29,738 nucleotides of DNA from a virus, in IMG/VR virus record IMGVR_UViG_3300030406_003889, positions 1 to 29,738 of that record; one strand, 5' to 3'. The translations under genes were made by a program, and so were the position numbers. A model generated the notes under the pieces. It ran no database searches. It worked only from the letters and a program-made list of their open reading frames with translations, and was not told the DNA's origin. Shown here piece by piece: positions 22,129 through 28,367 of the stretch. Each line of letters starts with the position of its first letter. Position 1 is the stretch's first letter.

Positions 22129-22473
22129 ATGTATTATTATAAAATAGAGTTATTAAGAGTAGTAGATGGAGATACGATCGATGTCAGAATTGATTTGGGT
22201 TTTAATGTGTGGCATAAATGTCGTATTCGACTCGTGGGTATTAATGCTCCTGAATCACGAACAAGAGATAAAGAAGAGAAAAAACGAGGGTTGGCTGCGA
22301 AATCTTGGCTTATAGACAAACTTGAGTCCGCCGAGGACGAATTAGAAATGAAATCTTATGGTGTAGGTAAATATGGCCGTGTCTTGGGGGAGATCTACAT
22401 AAATGAGGTCAATATAAACGAACTAATGGTTAAGGAAGGACACGCAGTAAAATATGATGGCGGGAAGAGGTAG
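22129..22473 (+). CDS. Staphylococcal-nuclease (thermonuclease) homologue
   Basis: A 114-residue protein with the SNase core: LLRVVDGDTIDVRIDLGF, RIRLVGINAPESRTRDKEEK, KRGLAAKSWLIDKL and YGRVLGEIYINEVNINELMV, ending EGHAVKYDGGKR. VDGDT and the R-L-x-G-I-N-A-P-E stretch carry the calcium and active-site acid/arginine positions, so it is probably active on DNA or RNA. No signal peptide is visible. I start at ATG 22129 behind TAGAGGATCAA; an in-frame ATG at 22102 also has a GGGGG upstream but lies in a hairpin. Roles could include host DNA degradation or nucleotide salvage; its place in a lysis region is unusual. Confidence 0.9.
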   Translation: MYYYKIELLRVVDGDTIDVRIDLGFNVWHKCRIRLVGINAPESRTRDKEEKKRGLAAKSWLIDKLESAEDELEMKSYGVGKYGRVLGEIYINEVNINELMVKEGHAVKYDGGKR

Positions 22474-22487
22474 GAAGTGATGAGAGA

Positions 22488-25241
22488 GTGCTTCGTAAGT
22501 TCAATACCTTAGTTCGTTTATTAATTGTTGCTTTACTAATATATCCTTTCCCCTTAGCAGTAGCACAAGAAGTCACCGTCAACGAGGGTTTTAGTGATCA
22601 AGATTGGGATGGCTACTTTACTATTACAAGAGAAAATAGTAATTCACATAATACTGTTTGGACAGAAAGTAGTAATTACGGAACGCAGGGACAATTTCTA
22701 AGTTTATGTCATCAAGTTCATGGTAGTTGTACTCACGAATATACTTTTGAATTTTCAAGTGATATAGATGTATATGAAGTAGGTTTTGAAGTAGGTGCAG
22801 TCAATCAAGCATACTCAGTCACTTTTTATTATTCGGATGATACAACCGAAACAGAAAACAAGTCTGCACAGGCTTATGGAAATAATGGTGCAGATATGTA
22901 TGACACATTTTATAAATCATTTACTGATTACAATGCAGTAGCAGAAAACACAGATAAATTTATAACAAAGTTTGTTATTGACATACACGATTGGTCTAGC
23001 TTTGACGATATGTATTTTCAATACGACGATGCTATATCTACAGGTAGTTTTGCTACAACAACTACGACTTCTAGCACTACGACAACTACAACTACAACTA
23101 CAACTACCACAACGACTACTACTACCACTACTACCACAACTTTACCCCCTGCGCCTAACGGAATATCTAGTTATACAATTAGTGAAAGCTCAAGTGGTAT
23201 AACAGTTGATTGGGAAACACCATCCGATAACGGTGTCACAATAGGTGGGTATAGAATATTAGTAGCAGAAACCTATGATCAAGACTATAACGCTAACACT
23301 TGGTTTGAGGTGTATAGAAGTACAGATACCGATACTACGGAATTTACTTTACCGTGGGTAGATAACAATGACGCAATAGAATATGACACTCTAAACGGCA
23401 CTTACTACTATCGTTTATCAACTTGTGCTACTAATTGGATGTGTAATGATGTTGAGGCGACTTATACAGTAGATAATACTGTTGGACCACCAATGAATCC
23501 TACAGTAGAAAATGTTTACAATAGTGGTGTCAAAGTTGTATGGGATATGCCTAACACAGGAACTAGAATTGCTGAGTCTTATGATTTATATTACAGAATA
23601 GACGCAGAAAACGAAACTGTTGTCTATAACATAACAAATACAGAGTACACTATACCTTATAGTGCAATTACTAACAACACTTACGAATTTTCAATTAGAG
23701 CTTATAGCTCTACTTATAATGTTTATAGTGGTTATTCTACCGAGCCGACGCTAACAGTATTTAATCAAAAAGCACAAGACGATTACGACGCTGAACAAAA
23801 GCGTTTAGCTGAAGAAGAGGCTGAACGCAAAAGACAACAAGCTATACAAAACGAAAAAAATAAAAATTTTAACGAAACAGGTTATTACGAAACAGATCAA
23901 GAGCGTAGAGATCGTGAGCAAAGAGAGTATGAAGAAGAGCAAGCCCGTCTAAAAGCTATTGAAGAGGCTTTAGAGCAAGAAAGACAATCTAACTTTGCCG
24001 AAACAGGATATTATGAAACTAACCAAGAGCGTGCTGACAGGGAATATCAAGAAGAACAAGATAGATTGGCAGAATTACAAAGACAGCGTGACAAAAACGA
24101 AGCTGAAACAGGTTATAGCGAAACAGATGAGGAAAGAGTTGCTAGAGAATTAGCGGAAGAAAAGGCTCGTATTGAGCAAGAAATTAAAGACTCTATTGTA
24201 TTACCTACTACAACTACAGACACAGACGATGATGACCAATCACAATTTGGTGGTGGTGGAGAGCCAATAGACATAATTGAGTTAGTAGAAACTATAATTG
24301 AAATAAAAGAAAATACGGATTTTGATGATTATAAAGTTGACACAACGCCAGAAATTAACTTGGAAGAGATTGTTATTGTCGTACCTCCTACTACGACGAC
24401 TACGACCACGACTACAACCACTACTACAACGACTATCCCAGATAAACCTGAACAAGATGAGGATAACTCATTTTTTGGTACGGAGGGAGATCAAGAGGTA
24501 CAACTCACAGAAGAAGAAGTAGAAGTTTTAGTAGAGGCTGCTGAGGAAGCTATTACAGAAGTAGTAGAAGTAGAGGAGTTGACCGAAGTATTTGAGGATA
24601 ATGAAATAGAAATTATCGAGGAAGAAGAGTTAGAAGATCTGTCGGTTGAAGAGCAAGAAGAGTACATAGAACAGGTAGAAGAGGCGGTAGCGGAAGTTGT
24701 TGCCGAACTTGATACAGAAGAAAAAGTAGAAGTCGTAAAAGAAGTAGCTAAGGTTTCCGTACAAAACTTAGGTAATGCTGATACAACAACTAAAGCTGTT
24801 GTAAAAGCTGTTGTTAAAGAAGTCACAAAGGTAGAAACCGTAGCTGAATTAGACGAAGAAGAAAAACAAGCCGTTGGTGAAGTGTTAGGTTTTGAAGAAG
24901 AAACAGCGGCGGAAGATGTTGAAATTATTGCACAACAAGCAGCCGAAGAAGAAAACATAGCTACAGCTGTTGAGGAATATGTTGAAAGAGCTATTGCTAA
25001 CGAAGATGTTGAAAATTTTACACTTGCAGATGTTGTCACAGAGGTACAAGTAGAGGCGTTTTTGGAAAATCCAATAGGTGAGCTGACAAGTGTTAATATA
25101 GATATTAGAGAGATGGATCTGGGGTCGATAGGCGCTGACATGACAAGCGACCAAAAAGAAAAAGCACAAGAAGTAGTAGTACCGGTTATTATTGCTTCTC
25201 AAATTATCGCTCAAGCGGGTGCTTTAATTAGGAGATTTTAG
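22488..25241 (+). CDS. Large secreted, C-terminally anchored protein with Thr linkers, FnIII and coiled-coil domains
   Basis: A 917-residue protein from GTG 22488. Residues 1-26 are a signal peptide (basic start, LLIVALLIYPF core, AVA cleavage). Next come a beta-rich domain (27-188), a 29-residue Thr/Ser linker (190-218), two fibronectin-III-like domains (about 220-328 and 334-424), and a charged coiled coil (430-570) with three ETGY(Y/S)ET...ER repeats. A Gly-rich hinge leads to a second linker of 15 Thr (635-649), a very acidic helical region to about 860, and a C-terminal hydrophobic helix (VVVPVIIASQIIAQAGALI) ending in RRF. It would be exported and membrane-anchored. Thr linkers are typical of actinobacterial surface proteins. 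Possible roles: receptor masking, adhesion or virion component. Confidence 0.8.
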   Translation: MLRKFNTLVRLLIVALLIYPFPLAVAQEVTVNEGFSDQDWDGYFTITRENSNSHNTVWTESSNYGTQGQFLSLCHQVHGSCTHEYTFEFSSDIDVYEVGFEVGAVNQAYSVTFYYSDDTTETENKSAQAYGNNGADMYDTFYKSFTDYNAVAENTDKFITKFVIDIHDWSSFDDMYFQYDDAISTGSFATTTTTSSTTTTTTTTTTTTTTTTTTTTTTLPPAPNGISSYTISESSSGITVDWETPSDNGVTIGGYRILVAETYDQDYNANTWFEVYRSTDTDTTEFTLPWVDNNDAIEYDTLNGTYYYRLSTCATNWMCNDVEATYTVDNTVGPPMNPTVENVYNSGVKVVWDMPNTGTRIAESYDLYYRIDAENETVVYNITNTEYTIPYSAITNNTYEFSIRAYSSTYNVYSGYSTEPTLTVFNQKAQDDYDAEQKRLAEEEAERKRQQAIQNEKNKNFNETGYYETDQERRDREQREYEEEQARLKAIEEALEQERQSNFAETGYYETNQERADREYQEEQDRLAELQRQRDKNEAETGYSETDEERVARELAEEKARIEQEIKDSIVLPTTTTDTDDDDQSQFGGGGEPIDIIELVETIIEIKENTDFDDYKVDTTPEINLEEIVIVVPPTTTTTTTTTTTTTTTIPDKPEQDEDNSFFGTEGDQEVQLTEEEVEVLVEAAEEAITEVVEVEELTEVFEDNEIEIIEEEELEDLSVEEQEEYIEQVEEAVAEVVAELDTEEKVEVVKEVAKVSVQNLGNADTTTKAVVKAVVKEVTKVETVAELDEEEKQAVGEVLGFEEETAAEDVEIIAQQAAEEENIATAVEEYVERAIANEDVENFTLADVVTEVQVEAFLENPIGELTSVNIDIREMDLGSIGADMTSDQKEKAQEVVVPVIIASQIIAQAGALIRRF
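23055..23141 (+). repeat. Poly-threonine linker 1
   Basis: Twenty-nine codons encode Thr except for two Ser. All four Thr codons (aca, act, acg, acc) are mixed, so the tract is held at protein level instead of arising by simple trinucleotide slippage. It separates the N-terminal domain from the first fibronectin-III-like domain. Confidence 0.9.
24390..24434 (+). repeat. Poly-threonine linker 2
   Basis: Fifteen consecutive Thr codons of mixed type, preceded by VVPP and followed by IPDKPEQDED. It separates the coiled-coil and hinge part from the long acidic region. Such VPPTTTT...(L/I)P linkers are a feature of many actinobacterial extracellular proteins. Confidence 0.9.
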
Positions 25242-25547
25242 ATGATCAAAAAGATTTTTAGATTTTTAAATAATGTATTGGGACTACCTTATCAATTTGT
25301 TAAGTTGTCCATAAAAAGTTTTATAAGTTCTACAAAGTGGACTTGGAAGCAAATAAAGAAAATAAGTATAAAAGGTATAGCAAAGTGGCTATTTGATGTT
25401 GTTAAAGAGTCAATAGCGCAGATCTTCACCTTACTTGGTTTTTTTATTGCTTGGTTTACTTTGACCGGAACGGCACAAGATATTGTAGGTATTGCAATAG
25501 TCGTATCTACAATTATATGGTTAGTGACTATTAGATTGCGAGATTAA
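25242..25547 (+). CDS. Membrane protein with basic amphipathic N-terminus
   Basis: A 101-residue protein. Residues 1-55 are basic and rich in aromatic residues (KKIFRFLNNVLGLPYQFVKL, STKWTWKQIKKISIKGIAKW), suited to lie on the inner face of a membrane. Two membrane segments follow, IAQIFTLLGFFIAWFTLTGT and VGIAIVVSTIIWLVTI. It starts one base after the large secreted protein, behind TTAGGAGATTTTAG. Probably an envelope partner of that protein or a lysis regulator. No family recognised. Confidence 0.7.
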   Translation: MIKKIFRFLNNVLGLPYQFVKLSIKSFISSTKWTWKQIKKISIKGIAKWLFDVVKESIAQIFTLLGFFIAWFTLTGTAQDIVGIAIVVSTIIWLVTIRLRD

Positions 25548-25549
25548 CT

Positions 25550-25588
25550 ATGGAATGTTGCGGAAATGGATGCTGCGGAGGTAAATAG
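25550..25588 (+). CDS. Candidate 12-residue cysteine-rich micropeptide
   Basis: An ORF encoding MECCGNGCCGGK fills the gap between two membrane-protein genes exactly. It starts two bases after the previous stop and ends in TAGTG, overlapping the next start. The CC-x3-CC layout is striking. There is no good Shine-Dalgarno before it, while its own GCGGAGG serves the next gene, so the peptide could be a by-product of that site or a coupling leader. Expression is unproven. Confidence 0.35.
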   Translation: MECCGNGCCGGK

Positions 25589-25845
25589 TGCCTAGCGGTT
25601 TATCCAAATTGCAAAAAATCAAAATGATCATGGCTCGTATGGTCGCTGTATTCGTTGCTAACGGACTAGCAATCATTGGAGCAGGATCAATTATTGGTAT
25701 TGACACCCTTAGCTCCGTGCTTTTGGCCGGGTCTTTGGGTGTCGCCAAAGTCACAGAAGCACTAGCTCGTGGTTTTCTCGATGACGGTAAACTAACTATT
25801 GATGAAATAAATGAAGCATTTGGCGGAAAAAAAGAAGAGTTTTAA
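25588..25845 (+). CDS. Actinophage-type small membrane protein (holin candidate)
   Basis: An 85-residue protein from GTG 25588 behind GGAGG. A basic N-terminus is followed by membrane segments RMVAVFVANGLAIIGAGSII and LSSVLLAGSLGVAKVTEALA, then the polar end RGFLDDGKLTIDEINEAFGG. The order (V/A)FV...L..IGAG...GID...A.LAG..GV..V.E.LAR..LDDGKLT..EIN.AF matches small lysis-region membrane proteins I associate with actinophages. It may be a second holin or antiholin to the r1t-like one. Confidence 0.7.
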   Translation: MPSGLSKLQKIKMIMARMVAVFVANGLAIIGAGSIIGIDTLSSVLLAGSLGVAKVTEALARGFLDDGKLTIDEINEAFGGKKEEF

Positions 25846-26040
25846 ATGAGTGAGCATAAGCATCCTGTTGGTCTTACACAAAAGGAAATGATTATGCTTG
25901 TATTAGATGGGCAGGAAAGAATAAACGACCGTATCGATCAATTACACGAAAAGGTAAATTCAAAAATATCAAGAGCTGAATTAAGCGGGTGGCTAGTAGC
26001 AGTTTCCGCTTTAGTAGTTCTTGTTCAAGCAGTTATGTAA
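25846..26040 (+). CDS. Coiled-coil plus membrane-anchor protein (XhlA-like)
   Basis: A 64-residue protein starting directly after the upstream stop. Residues 12-42 form a helix with heptads (EMIMLVLDGQERINDRIDQL, HEKVNSKISRAEL) followed by one membrane segment, GWLVAVSALVVLVQAVM, at the C-terminus. This helix-then-anchor layout is shared with haemolysin XhlA-type lysis accessory proteins. It probably works with the neighbouring holin-like proteins. Confidence 0.65.
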   Translation: MSEHKHPVGLTQKEMIMLVLDGQERINDRIDQLHEKVNSKISRAELSGWLVAVSALVVLVQAVM

Positions 26041-26063
26041 ATTAGTCCCAGAAGGGAGTTCTA

Positions 26064-26207
26064 ATGACAGAAATAATTTTAGTTTTAACAGTATCTATAA
26101 CTTCTATTGGTCTTTTAGTATGGCTAGCTGTTATGGGTACAAGATTTTTTAAATACTTCGGCGAAGTAGTACAGGAGATTTTAGATGAGCAGAAAAAGAA
26201 TCAATAG
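26064..26207 (+). CDS. 47-residue single-pass membrane protein
   Basis: MTEIILVLTVSITSIGLLVW and LAVMGTRFFK form one membrane helix, followed by YFGEVVQEILDEQKKNQ on the other side. AGAAGGGAG lies upstream at a good distance. It is the last of the run of small membrane proteins and overlaps the first zinc-ribbon gene by 23 bases. A third holin-like or spanin-like component is possible; nothing more specific can be said. Confidence 0.6.
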   Translation: MTEIILVLTVSITSIGLLVWLAVMGTRFFKYFGEVVQEILDEQKKNQ

Positions 26208-26343
26208 ATGTGTTGAGTGCAATGCGCCACTTAAACACATAGCAAATAATAAATGGATGTGTGATCAATCACCGAGTAATTGTAGTATGTCTATAAAAGT
26301 TATATTTTTAGACAATCCGGAAAAAAAAGATGAAGAAGAGTGA
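26185..26343 (+). CDS. 52-residue zinc-ribbon-like protein
   Basis: MSRKRINRCVECNAPLKHIA followed by NNKWMCDQSPSNCSMSIKVI. C9-x2-C12 and C26-x6-C33 make a plausible four-Cys zinc site, with an acidic C-terminal tail (NPEKKDEEE). AGGAG lies seven bases upstream of the ATG. It overlaps the next tiny Cys protein by 14 bases. Zinc ribbons of this size often bind nucleic acid or protein partners. Function unknown. Confidence 0.6.
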   Translation: MSRKRINRCVECNAPLKHIANNKWMCDQSPSNCSMSIKVIFLDNPEKKDEEE

Positions 26344-26467
26344 CCCGCCGTGTCCTGTATGCAACCATACATTAATGGAAAGACACGCGGGATTATATTG
26401 CTATAATTACAAATGTCCGCAATTTAATCAAAAGGTGGTGGCGTGCTGTGAAGGAGGACAATGCTGA
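26330..26467 (+). CDS. 45-residue zinc-ribbon-like protein
   Basis: MKKSDPPCPVCNHTLMERHA then GLYCYNYKCPQFNQKVVACC and EGGQC. C8-x2-C11 and C24-x4-C29 form a probable zinc site; the terminal CCEGGQC adds three more Cys. The first glycosyltransferase starts 20 bases before this gene ends. Two consecutive mini zinc ribbons overlapping a glycosyltransferase operon suggest common expression, though partners are unknown. Confidence 0.6.
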   Translation: MKKSDPPCPVCNHTLMERHAGLYCYNYKCPQFNQKVVACCEGGQC

Positions 26468-27449
26468 AAAGATTTATGTGTATTTCGCCTGTTTTAATGA
26501 CAGCGAAGTATGTCCTACTATATCAAATTGTATTTTAAGTGCTGATCAACCTGAAAATTTAGTGTTTGGAATATATTTTCAATACACCAAAAATTATACA
26601 CGATACGCATTTACAGATTTTATAAGTCAATTTGATAATGAGTTTAGAGTAGATTACGAGCATATTACGGAAGATAATATTGTAGATGTTATTGGTCTAG
26701 CTAAAGGTCGTATAAAATCGTATGCTATGTGTCAAGACGAAGAGTATAAAATGCTTATCGACGGACACATGATGTTTGCTAATGGTTGGGACACTAAAAT
26801 TAAAGAAAAGCACAAAATAGCAGACGATCGAGGAATAACTAAGCCAATTATTAACGGTTATGCAGGATTGTATTATTTTGATGACGAGGGTAATAGAGTC
26901 CCGCATTTTAGAAAAGAATTGACTAATCTACGCTATCAATATTTTGTCGTTGACGACGAAAATGATATACACCAAAAAATGATGAGATTTAATTGGCATG
27001 ATAGATTACCAACTCATGTTATGACAGATCTAAATCCAAATGGCGACGAAATTGTACCTAATGTAAGATTTTCCGGTAATTTTAGTTTTTCTAGGTATAA
27101 CTTAGTAGAACATTTACCTGAGTGGGTTATATTTGAGGACGAGGAGATGCCGTGGACTATAAACTTATTTGACGCAGGTTTTAACTTTGTCTTTCCTTTA
27201 TTTGACGAGCCAACCATTATGCACTTATATATGGGTAGAGAGCCATTTGATGTACAATCTACTAGAGATCAAATAGAGTTTTTGTACCCAGATTATCAAG
27301 CTTTACAACAACAAAAGTATGACAATGTTTCTAATTATTTAGACGATCCAGATAATTATGATAAAATTATAAAATATCAAGAATATGCAAAAGTTAAAAT
27401 TTTATCAGGTGAAACAATAGATAGATATGTCCCAAACAATTTTCGTTAA
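26448..27449 (+). CDS. GT60-like glycosyltransferase (GlcNAc-transferase family), copy 1
   Basis: A 333-residue protein from GTG 26448. The GT-A-type N-terminal part has VYFACFNDSEVCPTISNCIL, LVFGIYFQY, AKGRIKSYAMCQDEEYKMLI and DGH at 105-107 as the metal/nucleotide-sugar motif, then ANGWD. The C-terminal half has VRFSGNFSFSRY, a W.IF.DEE.P motif and HLYMGR. This order resembles the GlcNAc (PF11397, GT60) family, which adds GlcNAc to hydroxyproline in eukaryotic Skp1. The copy at 27427-28260 shares all these blocks. Likely acceptor: a phage or host protein or glycan. Confidence 0.75.
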   Translation: MKEDNAEKIYVYFACFNDSEVCPTISNCILSADQPENLVFGIYFQYTKNYTRYAFTDFISQFDNEFRVDYEHITEDNIVDVIGLAKGRIKSYAMCQDEEYKMLIDGHMMFANGWDTKIKEKHKIADDRGITKPIINGYAGLYYFDDEGNRVPHFRKELTNLRYQYFVVDDENDIHQKMMRFNWHDRLPTHVMTDLNPNGDEIVPNVRFSGNFSFSRYNLVEHLPEWVIFEDEEMPWTINLFDAGFNFVFPLFDEPTIMHLYMGREPFDVQSTRDQIEFLYPDYQALQQQKYDNVSNYLDDPDNYDKIIKYQEYAKVKILSGETIDRYVPNNFR

Positions 27450-28260
27450 AATCTGCTCTTTAGACGACACGGAGCTTGGACCTACAATTATGGATTGTGT
27501 TATAAAAGCAAGAGCGCCACATAAACTTAGATTTGGGATTAGTTTGATGTATAAAGACGAGGACACCCTAAAGGATTTTATGTCCGTTAAAAAGGAAGCT
27601 GAGAGCTTTGGGGCGCAATTTAGAGTCATTACACAACCTTTTAGAAAGTTTAACATAGGTGTTGGTAAAGCTAGAGCTACCGTAGATAGTATGTATAAAA
27701 ATGAGGATTATGTACTACAAATAGATAGCCATAGTTGGTTTCCTCATAATTGGGACTTAACGCTTACAAGTTTAATTATGTATCGTGATCCTAAGACAAT
27801 ATTTACCGGATACGGATCACCTTATACCTATGAAAACGGTAAAAGAGAGCCAAAGGATATAGGTAAATTACTTTACCCCGAACTAACAAATGACAAACTG
27901 TTTTGTGAGTGGCTACCTCAAAATTGGCGTCCGGTATATCCAAATAGTGAAGAAACCTTTATACCTACTAAGTTTTGTGCTAATTTTTCATTTGGTACAA
28001 GTAAGTGGGGCGAATATTCGGGTGTCTTTGAAAAAGCTATATTTTATAGTGAAGAGCCTGTACAAACACAAAAATTAAAAGCAAAAGGTTTTAAATTGCT
28101 TTATCCAAACTTAGACGAGCCAATGATATGTCATTTGTATTACAACGACATAGGACATTATGGTAAAAGAAAAGCATTTACAGATTATGTAAGTGACTTT
28201 GAAAGTAATTACTTAATGAATGTAATGGACAAACATTATTACGAAAATTTTACAGTTTAG
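27427..28260 (+). CDS. GT60-like glycosyltransferase, copy 2
   Basis: A 277-residue protein. VKICSLDDTELGPTIMDCVI, KARAPHKLRFGIS, GKARATVDSMYKNEDYVLQI, D100-S-H102, PHNWD, TKFCANFSFGTS, IFYSEEP, LKAKGFKLLYPNLDEP and HLYYND follow the GT60/GlcNAc-transferase order. DSH in place of DxD is usual in that family. It overlaps copy 1 by 23 bases, so both are made together; divergence suggests different acceptors or sequential action. The C-terminal helical tail is shorter than in copy 1. A non-coding gap of 107 bases follows. Confidence 0.8.
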   Translation: MSQTIFVKICSLDDTELGPTIMDCVIKARAPHKLRFGISLMYKDEDTLKDFMSVKKEAESFGAQFRVITQPFRKFNIGVGKARATVDSMYKNEDYVLQIDSHSWFPHNWDLTLTSLIMYRDPKTIFTGYGSPYTYENGKREPKDIGKLLYPELTNDKLFCEWLPQNWRPVYPNSEETFIPTKFCANFSFGTSKWGEYSGVFEKAIFYSEEPVQTQKLKAKGFKLLYPNLDEPMICHLYYNDIGHYGKRKAFTDYVSDFESNYLMNVMDKHYYENFTV

Positions 28261-28367
28261 TTGTTGCATTAATTAGAAGATCTATTATTCTGTTCCTAAC
28301 TCTATCAATAGATATGAGTTATTAGTTTGACCGAAATAGAGTAGGTCGATTTACAAAAGGAGATAAT
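28261..28367 (+). promoter_or_regulatory. 107-base intergenic region with a stem-loop
   Basis: The longest gap in the window. TAACTCTATC (28297-28306) pairs with GATA-T-GAGTTA (28311-28321), ten pairs with one bulged T around AATA. GACC/GGTC (28329-28332 and 28343-28346) form another short inverted repeat. There is no G+C-rich stem plus T-tract, so a classical terminator is not evident; an operator, attenuator or phage-specific promoter are alternatives. AAAGGAG at 28356-28362 is the ribosome binding site for the next gene. Confidence 0.45.

Noticed and set aside
24491-25141. Minus-strand 216-codon ORF rich in serine
   Set aside because: It is the antisense of the Glu-rich part of the secreted protein; GAA/GAG read backwards give TTC/CTC and produces low-complexity Ser/Thr.
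26461-26540. ATG at 26461 behind GGAGG
   Set aside because: The frame ends after about 25 codons and lies inside the glycosyltransferase; the longer GTG-started frame matches its paralogue from its first strands.
28327-28355. TTGACC - 17 bases - TTTACA as a promoter
   Set aside because: The -10 is poor and a start site 6-7 bases on would fall in or after the AAAGGAG needed for translation of the AIPR-like gene.
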